A stretch of 64,000 bases of DNA from Pseudomonas moorei (GCF_008801475.1 NZ_VZPP01000014.1:62001-126000), one strand, 5' to 3'; positions 8,716 through 17,725 are shown, counted from the stretch's first letter. A program made the numbers and translations. The notes: generated from the sequence alone by a model not told the origin.

Positions 8716-8865
8716 TTCGTCTCCTGATCGTCACCGGGCCCGGCAACGCAATAACACCGCGAACAGGGCGCGGCAAAGGCGCGATTGTCCGCGAAGCGAC
8801 GGGAACAGGTCACGCACTAATTGCTGATAACATGGATGTCCGAGCGTAAAACATTAGAGACCGCG

Positions 8866-10212
8866 ATGAGCCAACCCTGGAGCCCTGACAGCTGGCGCGC
8901 CCTGCCGATCCAGCAACAACCCCAATACCCCGACGCGGCGCATTTGCTGCAAGTCGAGCAAACCCTGGCCAGCTACCCGCCACTGGTGTTTGCCGGTGAA
9001 GCCCGGGAGTTGCGCCGTCAGTTTGCCGAGGTGACCCAGGGCCGGGCTTTTCTGTTGCAGGGCGGCGACTGCGCCGAAAGCTTTGCCGAGTTCTCCGCGG
9101 CGAAAATCCGCGACACCTTCAAGGTGCTCCTGCAAATGGCGATTGTCATGACCTTTGCCGCCGGCTGCCCGGTGGTCAAGGTCGGGCGCATGGCCGGACA
9201 GTTCGCCAAGCCACGCTCGGCCAACGACGAAACCATCGACGGCGTGACCCTGCCGGCCTATCGGGGTGACATCGTCAACGGTATCGGTTTCGACGAAAAG
9301 AGCCGCGTGCCAGACCCGGAGCGCCTGCTGCAGTCCTACCACCAGTCCACCGCCACCCTGAACCTGCTGCGCGCCTTTGCCCAGGGCGGGTTTGCCGATC
9401 TGCATCAGGTACACAAGTGGAACCTGGACTTCATCGCCAACTCGGCCCTGGCGGAAAAATACAGCCACCTGGCCGACCGCATCGATGAAACCCTGGCCTT
9501 CATGCGCGCCTGCGGCATGGACAGTTCGCCGCAACTGCGCGAGACCAGTTTCTTCACCGCTCACGAGGCGCTGTTGCTGAACTACGAAGAAGCCTTCGTT
9601 CGTCGCGACAGCCTGACCAACGACTATTACGACTGCTCGGCGCACATGCTGTGGATCGGCGACCGCACCCGTCAGCTCGATGGCGCCCACGTCGAATTCC
9701 TGCGCGGGGTGAACAACCCGATCGGGGTCAAGGTCGGCCCGAGCATGAACCCTGAAGACCTGATTCGCCTGATCGACGTGCTCAATCCGGACAACGATCC
9801 GGGCCGCTTGAACCTGATTGCGCGCATGGGCGCGAACAAGGTCGGCGATCACTTGCCGCAGCTCATCCGCGCCGTACAGCGTGAAGGCAAGCAAGTGCTG
9901 TGGAGTTGCGACCCGATGCACGGCAACACCATCAAGGCCAGCAGCGGCTACAAGACCCGTGACTTCGCGCAGATTCTTGGCGAAGTGAAGCAGTTCTTCC
10001 AGGTTCACGAAGCCGAAGGCAGTTACGCCGGCGGCATTCACATCGAGATGACCGGGCAGAACGTTACCGAATGCATCGGGGGTGCGCGGCCGATTACCGA
10101 AGACGGTTTGTCTGATCGTTACCACACCCATTGCGATCCACGGATGAATGCCGACCAGTCACTGGAGTTGGCGTTTTTGATTGCCGAGACCCTGAAGCAG
10201 GTTCGACGCTAA
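8866..10212 (+). CDS. 3-deoxy-7-phosphoheptulonate synthase, class II
   Basis: 448 residues, the length of plant-type (class II) DAHP synthases. It catalyses phosphoenolpyruvate plus erythrose 4-phosphate to DAHP, the first step to aromatic amino acids. Seen: the N-terminus SQPWSPDSWRALPIQQQPQYPD, LLQGGDCAESF, RMAGQFAKPRS, GDRTRQLDGAHVEFLRGV, GVKVGPSM, LWSCDPMHGNT and GGIHIEMTGQNVTEC. ATG 8866 fits the family start. A class I enzyme is encoded separately at 24424-25500, so the shikimate entry step is duplicated with unrelated folds. Confidence 0.95.
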   Translation: MSQPWSPDSWRALPIQQQPQYPDAAHLLQVEQTLASYPPLVFAGEARELRRQFAEVTQGRAFLLQGGDCAESFAEFSAAKIRDTFKVLLQMAIVMTFAAGCPVVKVGRMAGQFAKPRSANDETIDGVTLPAYRGDIVNGIGFDEKSRVPDPERLLQSYHQSTATLNLLRAFAQGGFADLHQVHKWNLDFIANSALAEKYSHLADRIDETLAFMRACGMDSSPQLRETSFFTAHEALLLNYEEAFVRRDSLTNDYYDCSAHMLWIGDRTRQLDGAHVEFLRGVNNPIGVKVGPSMNPEDLIRLIDVLNPDNDPGRLNLIARMGANKVGDHLPQLIRAVQREGKQVLWSCDPMHGNTIKASSGYKTRDFAQILGEVKQFFQVHEAEGSYAGGIHIEMTGQNVTECIGGARPITEDGLSDRYHTHCDPRMNADQSLELAFLIAETLKQVRR

Positions 10213-10225
10213 CTCGCATCGCCCC

Positions 10226-10316
10226 CATCGCTGGCAAGCCAGCTCCCACAGGATTTACGTCGTTGGGCAATAATGTGCACGACGCAACATCTGTGGGAGC
10301 TGGCTTGCCAGCGATG
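10226..10316. repeat. REP inverted pair (REPIN-like)
   Basis: Two arms in inverted orientation: ATCGCTGGCAAGCCAGCTCC at 10228 and its reverse complement starting GGAGCTGGCTTGCC at 10296. They lie between the DAHP synthase stop and the 3' end of the glycosylase gene. Typical fluorescent Pseudomonas REP doublet. Confidence 0.85.
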
Positions 10317-10324
10317 CCCTCAGA

Positions 10325-11554
10325 TCAATCACCGCAAATGCTGGCCAATGCCACCCGCAACCTGTCCGCACTCGCCCGCGGGCAATTCAACTGAACCTGT
10401 GCCAACCCCAGCCAATCCGCCATCTGCCGCAGATTGGCCGCCAAGGCGAGCATCCCTTCGTCATCCAACCCTGGCTCTTCTAAATGCACGGCGTGCACTG
10501 CCAATCGACCAGCCGCCCGCTCGGCGCGCAAATCGACCCGTGCGGCAATCCGCTCGTTGTGCAGGAAGGGCAAGACGTAATAGCCGTAGACCCGCTTGTC
10601 CTGCGGCGTATAAATCTCCAGCCGATAGCGAAAGTCGAACAGGCGTTCAGTGCGGCTGCGTTCCCAGATCAGTGAATCGAAAGGTGAAAGCAAGGCGCTG
10701 GCCTCGACCTTGCGTGGCACCTTGGGCTCCGGCAAGCAATAGGCCAGCTGGCGCCAACCCTCGACCTCGCAGGTGAGCAGTTCGCCGGCCTCGACCAACT
10801 CCGCCAGACGTGGGCGGCTGTCAGCGGGATTCAGGCGAAAGTAGTCGCGCAGATCCTTTTCCGTGCCGACGCCCAACGCTGTCGTGGCATGCAACAGCAG
10901 TCCGCGCTGGGCTTGCGCCTCATCAACCCGTGGCTGCGCAAGAATCGCCGAGGGGATCACCCGCTCCGGCAAATCATAAAGCCGTTCGAACCCGCGCCGG
11001 CCGGCCACGGTCACTTCACCGGCGGCGAACAACCATTCCAGCGCATGCTTTTCCGCACTCCAGTCCCACCACGGCCCGGCCCGCTCCTGGCGGGTCGACA
11101 GACTGCCGGCCCCCAGCGCGCCCTGCGCCTCGACGGAGGCCAGCACCCGGCGAATGACGTCCTGCTGCTCACGACCAAAACGCGCCAGTTGTTGATAAAT
11201 GTCTTCGCCACGACTCGCACGCTGCATGCGCCAGCCCATCAACGGGTACATCGACAAGGGCAGTAAAGAGGCCTCGTGCCCCCAGTATTCGAACAGCGTT
11301 CGGCGTCGGCCCTGACTCCAGGCGGCCTGGTCGAGCACGTCGCAAGGGTAGTTTCCAAGGCGGGAAAACAGCGGAAGGTAGTGCGAACGCACCAAGGCAT
11401 TGACCGAGTCGATTTGCAGAATGCCCAGCCGTTCGATCAGACGGTTGACCTGAAGCGGCTTGATCGTCGCTGGCGACTGCCGCCCGTTGAACCCTTGGGC
11501 GGCCAGCGCCAGACGCCGAGCCTGTTTGAGGGTAAAGGACAACGTTGCGGGCAT
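10325..11554 (-). CDS. YcaQ-family DNA glycosylase (winged-helix, HTH_42)
   Basis: 409 residues. YcaQ/AlkZ-type glycosylases unhook interstrand crosslinks and remove bulky alkylated bases. The Q-phi-D catalytic motif characteristic of the YcaQ branch is visible in ILQIDSVNALVRSHYL (Gln47, Asp49). The rest is winged-helix repeats with SPFDSLIWERSRTERLFDF and YVLPFLHNERIAARVDLR near the C-terminus. ATG 11554 is preferred over two upstream ATGs because AAGGAG lies 6 bases before it. The gene stands alone, bounded by a REP pair downstream. Confidence 0.87.
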   Translation of the reverse strand: MPATLSFTLKQARRLALAAQGFNGRQSPATIKPLQVNRLIERLGILQIDSVNALVRSHYLPLFSRLGNYPCDVLDQAAWSQGRRRTLFEYWGHEASLLPLSMYPLMGWRMQRASRGEDIYQQLARFGREQQDVIRRVLASVEAQGALGAGSLSTRQERAGPWWDWSAEKHALEWLFAAGEVTVAGRRGFERLYDLPERVIPSAILAQPRVDEAQAQRGLLLHATTALGVGTEKDLRDYFRLNPADSRPRLAELVEAGELLTCEVEGWRQLAYCLPEPKVPRKVEASALLSPFDSLIWERSRTERLFDFRYRLEIYTPQDKRVYGYYVLPFLHNERIAARVDLRAERAAGRLAVHAVHLEEPGLDDEGMLALAANLRQMADWLGLAQVQLNCPRASADRLRVALASICGD

Positions 11555-11618
11555 GGGCATCTCCTTGTCTGCTCGCAACCTACCTCACCGGTAAGTGGTT
11601 TGTGTAGCGTGGCACTCA

Positions 11619-11834
11619 TCATTTATGCATCGGGTCGTTCCAGAATGGCTTGACCGACTCGAACTCGACATCCGCCCGACTCATGCCGATGTCTTTCAGC
11701 GCTTCATCACTCAGGCTCGCCAGCAGTTCGCGCTCCTTGTGCAGTTCGTACCAGCGACTGAACTTGTGCAGCAGATCGGATACCAGGTGGATCGAGTGTT
11801 TTTCTACCGCTGGATATTCATGTTGACCTTTCAT
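11619..11834 (-). CDS. Small DUF1127 (YjiS-like) protein
   Basis: 71 residues. The C-terminal half carries the DUF1127 signature: ERELLASLSDEALKDIGMSRADVEFE. In other bacteria such proteins affect RNA turnover, phosphate metabolism or motility, but the activity is not settled. GGAGGG lies 7 bases before the ATG. It is divergent from an LrhA-like LysR regulator (start 11931) with 96 bp between, so it is a likely target of that regulator. Confidence 0.85.
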   Translation of the reverse strand: MKGQHEYPAVEKHSIHLVSDLLHKFSRWYELHKERELLASLSDEALKDIGMSRADVEFESVKPFWNDPMHK

Positions 11835-11930
11835 CTTGTTGCCCTCCGTTTTGGATGACTCCAGTCTCGCGCCGGGACTAAGATCAATCCAACGAATGTT
11901 TCTGATGTCACATATCTCGGAGATTGATGA

Positions 11931-12785
11931 ATGTCCGCCTACCCGAGCATCGACACCGAAGTGCTGCGCACCTTCGTGGCCATCGCCGATCAAGGCGGCT
12001 TTACCCGTGCGGGAGAATTGGTCAACCGCACCCAGTCGGCCGTAAGCATGCAGATGAAGCGGCTGGAAGAAGATGTGTTGCAGCGTCAGCTGTTCCAACG
12101 CGACGGCCGACAGGTTCGGCTGACAGCGGAAGGCCAGGTTTTGCTCGGGTATGCCCGGCGCATCCTCAAGCTGCACAGCGAAGTCTTCAACACCTTGCGC
12201 GAACCGCATATGGTCGGCACGGTACGGATCGGTACTCCGGACGATTATGTGATGCGTTTTCTACCGGGGATTCTGCGCCGGTTTGCCCAGTCCTATCCGC
12301 TGATCCAGATCGAAGTGCACTGCGAGTCGTCCAAGCAATTGCTGATGCGCCAGGACCTCGACCTGTCCATCGTGACCCGCGAGCCAGGCAGCGAAATAGG
12401 CCAGCTACTGCGCAAGGAACGCTTCGTCTGGGCCGAAGCCCAGTGTTTCAGTGCCCACGAACAAACTCCGTTGCCGCTGGCGATGTTCAACAGTGACTGC
12501 TTCTGCCGCTTGTGGGCCTGCAATGCCCTCGATGCCATGGGCCGCGATTATCGCGTGGCGTACAACAGCGACAGCTTGTCGGCGATCATGGCGGTGGTCA
12601 GCGCCGGCCTGGCGGTGACCGCGCAACTGGAAAGCCTGATCACGGCGGACATGCGCATCCTCGGTGAGGCCGAAGACCTGCCGGTCTTGCCCGAGGCCAG
12701 CATCATGCTGGTGCGCAACCTGCACAACCCGTCACCGATCACCGAATGCCTGGCCGACCACATCGTCGAAGGCTTCAAACTTTAA
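11931..12785 (+). CDS. LysR-family regulator, LrhA/PecT-like
   Basis: 284 residues. N-terminal winged HTH (residues about 9-66, with RTFVAIADQGGFTRAGELVNRTQSAVSMQ), then the LysR effector-binding domain (about 92-284). VLLGYARRILKLHSE and the variant HTH RTQSAVS resemble the LrhA/HexA/PecT subfamily, which controls motility and exoproducts. The divergent DUF1127 gene is the obvious candidate target. Its 3' end overlaps the converging TauE gene by 11 bp. Confidence 0.85.
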   Translation: MSAYPSIDTEVLRTFVAIADQGGFTRAGELVNRTQSAVSMQMKRLEEDVLQRQLFQRDGRQVRLTAEGQVLLGYARRILKLHSEVFNTLREPHMVGTVRIGTPDDYVMRFLPGILRRFAQSYPLIQIEVHCESSKQLLMRQDLDLSIVTREPGSEIGQLLRKERFVWAEAQCFSAHEQTPLPLAMFNSDCFCRLWACNALDAMGRDYRVAYNSDSLSAIMAVVSAGLAVTAQLESLITADMRILGEAEDLPVLPEASIMLVRNLHNPSPITECLADHIVEGFKL

Positions 12786-13524
12786 AGGCGAGCATCACCG
12801 CGCAGCACACCAGGAAGCCGCAGAACAATCCACGCAGCAACCGCTCGGGCATGGCGTGGGCGATTCTCACCCCCCAACTGATGCTCATCAGGCCACCGAT
12901 CGCCAGCGGCACTCCAATCATCCAGTGCACTTGATGGTGTACGGCATAGGTGACCAGCGTGACACCCGTGCTGGGCAGTGCCAGCGCCAGCGACAAGCCC
13001 TGCGCCACCACTTGAGTCGTGCCAAACAGACTGGTCAATACCGGCGTCGCCACGACCGCCCCACCTACGCCAAACAACCCGCCCATGGTCCCCGACGCCG
13101 CGCCGAGCACACCCAGCCAGGGCCATGAATAATTCATCTGCGCCGAGGCCGGCGCGCTGGCGGTGAACATGCGCACCAAGTTGTAGGCCGACAGGGCAAC
13201 AAGAAACGCGACGAAGCCAATCCGCATGATTTGCGCATCAACGCCCACGGCCCAAATCGAACCGATCCAGGCGAAACAGAACCCCATCGAAGCCAGCGGC
13301 AACGCGTGGCGTAACTCGATGCGGTTGCGTTGGTGGTAACGCCACAATGCCAGCATCACATTCGGCACGACCATCACCAACGCCGTCCCTTGGGCAATCT
13401 GCTGATCCAGACCGCAAAACACACCCAGCAAGGGAATGGCAATCAAGCCTCCGCCGATACCGAAAATTCCGCCAAGGGTTCCCAGTGCTGCGCCGAAGAC
13501 CAGATACATCAGAAACTCAATCAC
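12775..13524 (-). CDS. TauE/SafE-family sulfite exporter-like membrane protein
   Basis: 249 residues, about eight membrane segments in two repeats. Each repeat starts with the family glycine motif (GTLGGIFGIGGGLIAIP near residue 15 and GTMGGLFGVGGAVVATP near 145). Members export sulfite, organosulfonates or small carboxylates. The start is GTG (13524); the next ATG is five codons in. It is divergent from a LysR gene (13636) that probably regulates it, and overlaps the 3' end of the preceding LysR gene by 11 bp. Confidence 0.88.
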   Translation of the reverse strand: MIEFLMYLVFGAALGTLGGIFGIGGGLIAIPLLGVFCGLDQQIAQGTALVMVVPNVMLALWRYHQRNRIELRHALPLASMGFCFAWIGSIWAVGVDAQIMRIGFVAFLVALSAYNLVRMFTASAPASAQMNYSWPWLGVLGAASGTMGGLFGVGGAVVATPVLTSLFGTTQVVAQGLSLALALPSTGVTLVTYAVHHQVHWMIGVPLAIGGLMSISWGVRIAHAMPERLLRGLFCGFLVCCAVMLAFKV

Positions 13525-13635
13525 AGCAGTTTTTCCCTTTAGGTGAAGCGGTTCATCCTACGCAGTTGGGTCTGGCTCGGAAACGCACAGCAACGCACAA
13601 TGGCTATGCCAACTTCGCACAGGCATTGACCACAC

Positions 13636-14592
13636 ATGAATCCCAATCAATTGACCGATCAACTGGGCCTGTTCCTGGACGTGCTGGAAACCGGCAGCTT
13701 TTCTGCGGCATCCCGCCGGCATCCGCTTACGCCTTCGGCGGTGGCCCGGCGCATCGATAGCCTGGAAAGCGCCGTCGGCAGTCAGTTGTTCATCAGGAGT
13801 ACCCACGCGGTGCGCGCCACGCCGGCCGGCATGGCCTTTGCCGAGCGTGCGCGACGGATCGTCGCCGAGTTGCGCCTGGCCAGGGCGGAAGCCGTCTCCC
13901 TCAGCAGTGCGCCGGAAGGTTTGATCCGGGTCGATGCGCCGGCCGCGTTCGGTCGCCGGCATCTGGCGCCGGTGATCGCCGATTTCTTGATGCTTTACCC
14001 CGGCCTCGATGTGCAATTGCACCTGATTGACAGTTTTGTCGACATGCAGGGCTTGAACCTTGGCAAGGTCGATCTGGTCCTGCGCGCCGGGCTGATGGCC
14101 GACACCCGGCTGGTGGCCACGCCGCTGGCGAGCATGATGCGCATCGCCTGCGCCAGTCCCGACTATTTGCAGCGCCGGGGCGTACCCACCGATCCGACTC
14201 AGTTGATTGACCATGACGGCCTCGATTGGGATGGCTTGGCTCCCCCCTTCGCGTGGCGTTTCGAGCGAGACGGTCAAATGCAATTGCACCGCCCTACGCG
14301 GGTGCGCATGAGCGCCAACAATGCCGAGGCGCTGGTCTGCGGTGCATTGGCCGGACTGGGTATTGCGCATTTGCCTACCTGGCTGGCCAGTGAATACCTG
14401 CTGCGCGGTGAACTGTTGCCATTGTTCTGCGAGAACGGCCTGCCGAAACCCGAGAGCTCCGGGATCTATGCCTTGCGCCTGGAACAACAACCCAATTCCC
14501 GCAGCCGCTTGCTGCTGGAGTACCTGAAAAGCCGTTTCAGCCCGATCCCGCCTTGGGATCAGGTGCTGCAAACCCACTTGGGGCGCCACTAG
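13636..14592 (+). CDS. LysR-family transcriptional regulator
   Basis: 318 residues. HTH at about residues 8-65 (VLETGSFSAASRRHPLTPSAVARRIDSLE), then an effector domain of the CrgA/DsdC-like type (GLIRVDAPAAFGRRHLAPVIADFL). It is divergent from the TauE exporter gene with a 111-bp gap, which suggests it controls that gene and itself. The ligand cannot be inferred. Confidence 0.87.
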   Translation: MNPNQLTDQLGLFLDVLETGSFSAASRRHPLTPSAVARRIDSLESAVGSQLFIRSTHAVRATPAGMAFAERARRIVAELRLARAEAVSLSSAPEGLIRVDAPAAFGRRHLAPVIADFLMLYPGLDVQLHLIDSFVDMQGLNLGKVDLVLRAGLMADTRLVATPLASMMRIACASPDYLQRRGVPTDPTQLIDHDGLDWDGLAPPFAWRFERDGQMQLHRPTRVRMSANNAEALVCGALAGLGIAHLPTWLASEYLLRGELLPLFCENGLPKPESSGIYALRLEQQPNSRSRLLLEYLKSRFSPIPPWDQVLQTHLGRH

Positions 14593-14660
14593 TCGAGAAT
14601 TGTCTGGCGCATTAAAGATTCGCCCGCTAGATTCTGAAGATCACTGATCAAGGCTTTGAC

Positions 14661-15125
14661 ATGACCACCGAGCGCGACACCCCGGATACCTGCGACGACC
14701 TGCTGCTGGACAATCAGGCCTGCTTCGCCCTGCACTCCACTTCGCTGATGATGACCAAGGTCTACAAGCCTTTGCTCCAGGCGTTGGGCCTGACCTATCC
14801 GCAGTACCTGGCGATGATGGTGCTGTGGGAACGGGACGGTTTGACCGTAGGCGAAATCAGCGCACGCTTGCTGACCGATCCTGGCTCGCTCACGCCACTG
14901 CTCAAACGCCTGGAGACTGAAGGTCTGCTCAGTCGCACTCGCAGCCGTGAAGATGAGCGCGTGGTGATCGTCGAACTCACCGCCAAGGGCCGCGCCTTGC
15001 GCGACAAAGCCCGTGACATTCCCCAATGCATTCTCGGCGCGAGCGGCATGACGCTGGAGCGCTTGCAAAAACTGCAGGCGGAGCTGCAAGCGCTGCGTCA
15101 TCACCTGCAAGAAAGCCTGATTTAA
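14661..15125 (+). CDS. ohrR: Organic hydroperoxide sensor-repressor OhrR (MarR family)
   Basis: 154 residues. Winged-helix MarR protein that represses ohr and is released when its N-terminal cysteine is oxidised by organic peroxides. The sensing Cys is present at residue 21 in NQACFALHS. The DNA-binding wing DPGSLTPLLKRLE-SREDERVV is typical. It is immediately upstream of ohr in the same orientation with a 363-bp gap that contains a REP pair and a nested palindrome. Confidence 0.93.
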   Translation: MTTERDTPDTCDDLLLDNQACFALHSTSLMMTKVYKPLLQALGLTYPQYLAMMVLWERDGLTVGEISARLLTDPGSLTPLLKRLETEGLLSRTRSREDERVVIVELTAKGRALRDKARDIPQCILGASGMTLERLQKLQAELQALRHHLQESLI

Positions 15126-15159
15126 AAGCACCTTCACCTGCCTGTGGAAACCTGAATCC

Positions 15160-15250
15160 TGTGGGAGCCGGGCTTGCCCGCGATGGCGGTATGTCAGCGC
15201 CATTGATGTCGACTGACAGGACGCTATCGCGGGCGAGCCCCGCTCCCACA
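15160..15250. repeat. REP inverted pair between ohrR and ohr
   Basis: Left arm TGTGGGAGCCGGGCTTGCCC beginning at 15160 and an inverted right arm GGGCGAGCCCCGCTCCCACA ending at 15250, separated by about 40 bp. It separates the ohrR message from the ohr promoter. Confidence 0.85.
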
Positions 15251-15392
15251 AGAATCGCCTGGGTATCTGAAATCTCGGCCACAAATTTTTTTTTGCGACT
15301 CGTCTTTCCCCTCCCGCGCCTCTAAATCGAGCCTTCCAGCCAATTCGGTCGCATCGACGCGATCTCTGAATAGGTTTTTTTTAAAAATTTAT

Positions 15393-15461
15393 ATTGCGCA
15401 CAAAATATTTGCGCGATACATTCATTTCGTACTTACTTAGCGCGCAAACATTTAGCGCAAA
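15393..15461 (+). promoter_or_regulatory. Candidate ohr promoter and OhrR operator (nested inverted repeats)
   Basis: Two almost concentric inverted repeats: the inner TTTGCGCG (15408-15415) with CGCGCAAA (15441-15448), the outer TTGCGC (15394-15399) with GCGCAA (15455-15460). Both are centred near 15427, about 60 bp upstream of ohr, in AT-rich DNA. The position fits OhrR-controlled transcription. Exact -35/-10 boxes are ambiguous. Confidence 0.5.
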
Positions 15462-15488
15462 CAAACCAATCCGAACGAGGCTTTCACC

Positions 15489-15908
15489 ATGCAAACTCTC
15501 TACACCGCAATCGCAACTTCCACCGGTGGCCGTGACGGTCGTGCGGTTTCCAGCGACAACATCCTCGACGTCAAACTCGCCACCCCGAAAGAACTCGGCG
15601 GTGCCGGCGGCGCAGCAACCAACCCTGAGCAACTGTTTGCAGCCGGCTACTCCGCCTGCTTCATCGGCGCACTGAAATTCGTCGCCAGCCAGACCAAACG
15701 CAAAATCCCGGATGACGCATCGATCACCGCCCATGTCGGTATCGGCCAGATCCCTGGCGGCTTCGGTCTGGACATCGACCTGCACATCAGCCTGCCGGGC
15801 CTTGAACAAGCCGACGCGCAATCCCTGGTCGACGCGGCCCATCAGGTCTGCCCGTACTCCAACGCCACCCGCGGCAACATCGATGTGCGTCTTCACGTCA
15901 CCGTCTAA
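15489..15908 (+). CDS. ohr: Organic hydroperoxide reductase Ohr
   Basis: 139 residues, standard Ohr length. Lipoyl-dependent thiol peroxidase that reduces organic hydroperoxides to alcohols. Both active-site cysteines are present: Cys57 in GYSACFIGA and Cys121 in HQVCPYSNATRGN. The start follows a GAGG Shine-Dalgarno. It is followed after 34 bp by a secreted alpha/beta hydrolase gene that may be co-transcribed. Confidence 0.96.
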   Translation: MQTLYTAIATSTGGRDGRAVSSDNILDVKLATPKELGGAGGAATNPEQLFAAGYSACFIGALKFVASQTKRKIPDDASITAHVGIGQIPGGFGLDIDLHISLPGLEQADAQSLVDAAHQVCPYSNATRGNIDVRLHVTV

Positions 15909-15942
15909 CCGCTGATTGCCCAGGCCCGAACAGGAAATGAAC

Positions 15943-16953
15943 ATGAACACTTTCAGCAAAGTCTTGAGCGGCACCCTTCTCGCCTTTTCCATCCAGAGCG
16001 CATTTGCCGGCGACGTTGAACACAACACCCAGGCATTCCTCGATGTGCTCAATGCCGGCACTGGCAAACCGATGGAGCAAATGACACCTGCCGAAGCACG
16101 CGCCGTACTGGTGGGTGCGCAGGCCGGGGTGAAGCTGACGCTGCCAAAAGCCGATGTCAGCCAGAAGACCATTCAAGTCGACGGCCAGCCGCTGAGCCTG
16201 ACCATCGTCCGGCCGGCCGGGGTCAAGGGCGAATTGCCGGTGTTCATGTTCTTCCACGGCGGTGGCTGGGTACTGGGAGACTTCCCGACCCACGAACGAC
16301 TGGTGCGTGACCTGGTTGTCGGTTCGGGTGCGGCGGCGGTGTTCGTCAACTACACCCCGTCACCGGAAGCGCATTATCCGGTGGCGATCAACCAGGCTTA
16401 CGCCGCAACCCAGTGGGTGGCCGAGCACGGCAAAGAGATCAACGTCGACGGCAAACGCCTGGCTGTGGCCGGCAACAGCGTCGGCGGCAACATGGCGGCC
16501 GTGGTCGCGCTGATGGCCAAAGACAAGGGAACGCCGGCGATCAGGTTCCAGGTGCTGCTGTGGCCGGTGACCGACGCCAACTTCGAGACGGGTTCTTACA
16601 ACCAGTTCGCCGAAGGGCACTTCCTCAGCAAAAACATGATGAAGTGGTTCTGGGACAACTACACCACCGACGCGAATCAACGTAACGAGATCTACGCCTC
16701 GCCGCTGCGGGCCACCCCTGCGCAACTCAAGGGCCTGCCACCCGCCCTGGTGCAGACGGCCAGCGCCGATGTCCTGCGCGATGAAGGTGAAGCCTATGCG
16801 CGCAAACTCGACGAAGCCGGCGTGCCGGTGACCTCGGTTCGCTACAACGGCATGATCCACGACTACGGTTTGCTGAACGTGGTGAGTCAGGTGCCGGCGG
16901 TGCGTTCGGCGATGCTGCAGGCTTCGCAAGAACTCAAAGCGCACCTGAAATAA
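15943..16953 (+). CDS. Secreted alpha/beta hydrolase (HSL-type esterase)
   Basis: 336 residues. Signal peptide at about 1-21 (hydrophobic core then SAFA/GDV). Catalytic features of the hormone-sensitive-lipase family: oxyanion HGGGWVLGDF, nucleophile GNSVGGN, acid in TASADVLRDEG, histidine in MIHDYGLL. It should act in the periplasm on short-chain esters. ATG 15943 is preferred over 15937 because of AGGA spacing; both are in frame. Its place directly after ohr is common in pseudomonads and may reflect co-induction, but no peroxide role is proven. Confidence 0.86.
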   Translation: MNTFSKVLSGTLLAFSIQSAFAGDVEHNTQAFLDVLNAGTGKPMEQMTPAEARAVLVGAQAGVKLTLPKADVSQKTIQVDGQPLSLTIVRPAGVKGELPVFMFFHGGGWVLGDFPTHERLVRDLVVGSGAAAVFVNYTPSPEAHYPVAINQAYAATQWVAEHGKEINVDGKRLAVAGNSVGGNMAAVVALMAKDKGTPAIRFQVLLWPVTDANFETGSYNQFAEGHFLSKNMMKWFWDNYTTDANQRNEIYASPLRATPAQLKGLPPALVQTASADVLRDEGEAYARKLDEAGVPVTSVRYNGMIHDYGLLNVVSQVPAVRSAMLQASQELKAHLK

Positions 16954-16960
16954 AAAACCA

Positions 16961-17047
16961 GTGGGGAGCCTGCTCGCGATAGCGGAGTGTCAGTTGACTT
17001 CGATGCTCAGGGATCCGACGCCATCGCGAGCAGGCTCGCTCCCACAA
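16961..17047. repeat. REP inverted pair
   Basis: GTGGGGAGCCTGCTCGCGAT at 16961 and the inverted arm ATCGCGAGCAGGCTCGCTCC ending near 17042. Located after the hydrolase stop. Confidence 0.85.
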
Positions 17048-17058
17048 GGGTGCAGACA

Positions 17059-17092
17059 CAAAAAAGCCCGACTCAATGGTCGGGCTTTTTCA
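17059..17092. terminator. Bidirectional terminator between the hydrolase and efp
   Basis: AGCCCGAC (17065-17072) and GTCGGGCT (17079-17086), with an A-run on the left and a T-run on the right. Serves the two converging genes. Confidence 0.9.
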
Positions 17093-17107
17093 TTCCTGAA
17101 GCTGTGC

Positions 17108-17677
17108 TTATTTGGCACGGCCTTTGTAGGAACCGCCTTCGCGGGTATCGATCTCGATCATGTCGCCGATTTCGATGAAGTCAGCAACCGACAGCTCGGT
17201 ACCGTTCTTCAGTTTGGCAGGCTTCATCACCTTGCCGGAAGTGTCACCGCGAGCGGAACCTTCGGTGTAGTCAACCTGACGCACGATGGTGGTCGGCAGC
17301 TCTACGGAAACCAGACGGCCTTCGAAGAACACGGCTTCGCAAACGTCGGTCATGCCTTCTTCGATGAACGGCAGTACGCTTTCGATGTCTTCAGCGTTCA
17401 GCTCGTACATGGTGTAGTCGGTGGTGTCCATGAACGTGTAGGAGTCGCCGCTGATGAAGGACAGGGTCGCTTCTTTGCGGTCGAGGATCACGTCGTCCAG
17501 TTTGTCGTCGGCGCTGTAGACGGTCTCGGTCTTGTAACCGGTCAACAGGTTTTTCAGCTTGGTCTTCATGATCGCGCTGTTACGACCGGACTTGGTGAAT
17601 TCAGCTTTCTGAACCAGCCAAGGATCGTTGTCGATACGGATCACGGTACCGGGTTTGAGTTCTTTACCAGTTTTCAT
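17108..17677 (-). CDS. efp: Elongation factor P (Arg32 type)
   Basis: 189 residues. Three OB-like domains; binds stalled ribosomes at polyproline stretches. The acceptor loop reads TKSGRNSAIM with Arg32 at the tip instead of the lysine used in E. coli. This is the rhamnosylated class modified by EarP with dTDP-L-rhamnose. earP lies 48 bp upstream on the same strand, so the two are probably one operon. It ends at a bidirectional terminator. Confidence 0.97.
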   Translation of the reverse strand: MKTGKELKPGTVIRIDNDPWLVQKAEFTKSGRNSAIMKTKLKNLLTGYKTETVYSADDKLDDVILDRKEATLSFISGDSYTFMDTTDYTMYELNAEDIESVLPFIEEGMTDVCEAVFFEGRLVSVELPTTIVRQVDYTEGSARGDTSGKVMKPAKLKNGTELSVADFIEIGDMIEIDTREGGSYKGRAK

Positions 17678-17725
17678 TGCGAATATCCGAATTTGGATGG
17701 GATTTACAAAAATCTAGGCCGCGTA

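Noticed and set aside
8854..10131. 425-codon frame opposite class II DAHP synthase
   Set aside because: Mirror of a conserved gene; composition is His/Gln/Val-rich as in GC-rich antisense frames.
10226..10316. Possible CRISPR-like repeats
   Set aside because: Only two arms, inverted rather than direct, and of the known REP type; no cas genes anywhere in the window.
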